Positions 63,735 through 64,000 of a stretch of DNA of 64,000 nt are shown one piece after another. Positions within the stretch are counted from its first letter, which is position 1, and every line of letters starts with the position of its first letter. Source of the stretch: an uncultured Eubacteriales bacterium. Lineage in GTDB: Bacteria > Bacillota > Clostridia > Lachnospirales > Lachnospiraceae. Both the position numbers and the translations under genes were made by a program. The stretch lies in assembly GCA_949289145.1 (NCBI GenBank), contig CASEML010000019.1, positions 44,110 through 108,109 on the forward strand. The letters run 5' to 3'. The notes under the pieces are model-generated. The model was given only the letters and a program-made list of their open reading frames with translations. It did no database searches and had not been told where the DNA came from.

Positions 63735-64000
63735 ATGAAAACAAATTTGAAAAAAGTTGTTTCCATGCTGCTTGTACTTGCAATGGTAGTACAGACCTTG
63801 GTCGATTTTGCCACCGGAAGCAAAGTATATGCCGCAGAGGAAAAATCTGTCACCATTCATTATAAAAGTGAATGGGACGGGGCAAATATTTTCTACTGGA
63901 ACCAGAACGGCGGATACAATAATCCGGTAAAGTGGCCGGGTACTGCAATGTCATCGGAAGGTGACGGCTGGTATGTACATACGTTTGAAAACACAGAAAA
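63735..64000 (+). CDS. Secreted CBM26-like starch-binding protein, 3' end outside window
   Basis: An 88-codon open frame runs off the window. ATG 63735 follows GAAGGAG. Signal peptide about 1-35 ('SKVYAAEE'), then a CBM26-like module almost identical to the first module of the amylase at 58817 ('NIFYWNQ', 'NNPVKWPGTAM'). It is probably another multi-CBM amylase or pullulanase of the same locus; the catalytic part is not visible, so the enzyme class is unknown. Confidence 0.8.
   Translation, partial: MKTNLKKVVSMLLVLAMVVQTLVDFATGSKVYAAEEKSVTIHYKSEWDGANIFYWNQNGGYNNPVKWPGTAMSSEGDGWYVHTFENTE

Noticed and set aside
1-64000. CRISPR array, prophage or complete insertion sequence
   Set aside because: No regularly spaced repeats, no phage structural or integrase genes, and no transposase were seen; only the non-coding MITE-like copies.

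Overview
The window comes from a spore-forming, low-GC member of the Clostridia, most probably a gut Lachnospiraceae. The evidence is a clostridial sporulation and housekeeping block (mazG, hup, rqcP, yabP, yabQ, divIC, spoIIE, tilS, hpt, ftsH), an archaeal/eukaryotic-type prolyl-tRNA synthetase behind a T-box, Gram-positive signal peptides, and a large investment in secreted starch-binding proteins. The species is inferred from gene content only.

Layout. Positions 1-3141 hold the end of a large Ig-like surface protein with an acidic repeat tail. 3521-7946 is a starch-related island: two paralogous secreted proteins made only of twin CBM21-like modules, each with the same sigma-A promoter plus 12-bp palindromic operator, then a secreted calcineurin-like phosphoesterase with an N-terminal starch-binding-like module. 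8066-15456 carries queT under a preQ1-I riboswitch, a LysM-GH18 spore-type hydrolase, a TPR-GGDEF signalling protein, a YitT protein and an AbrB-type transporter. 15592-25263 is a LysR-LivKHMGF-hydantoinase-ene reductase-nitrilase-kinase cluster. Its three enzymes match the chemistry of reductive pyrimidine (cyclic ureide) breakdown, with an unusual reductase.

25313-29614 is T-box-proS-ackA-cca. 29899-34248 has a CotS-like kinase-fold protein, a PEGA lipoprotein and phosphoglucomutase. 34255-42284 is the conserved sporulation/division/tRNA-modification block; spoIIE has a promoter with the 21-bp spacing typical of Spo0A-activated genes. 42471-42565 looks like an unannotated small RNA with three C-rich unpaired segments. 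42665-48111 is MoxR-DUF58-DUF4129 followed by a cytoplasmic GH13 enzyme. 49500-50600 is RNA-rich: a palindromic MITE-like element with target duplication, tRNA-Tyr, tRNA-Leu, and a structured transcript with its own promoter and terminator ahead of an ABC exporter/two-component operon (50643-55832). A second full MITE copy lies at 56059-56145.

The right end (58817-64000) returns to starch: a secreted GH13 amylase with three CBM26-like modules, a BspA-like LRR protein, and the start of another CBM26-like protein. Together with the left-hand island, the cytoplasmic GH13 enzyme and phosphoglucomutase, this outlines surface capture, hydrolysis, import and channelling of starch glucose into glycolysis, with acetate kinase at the fermentative end.
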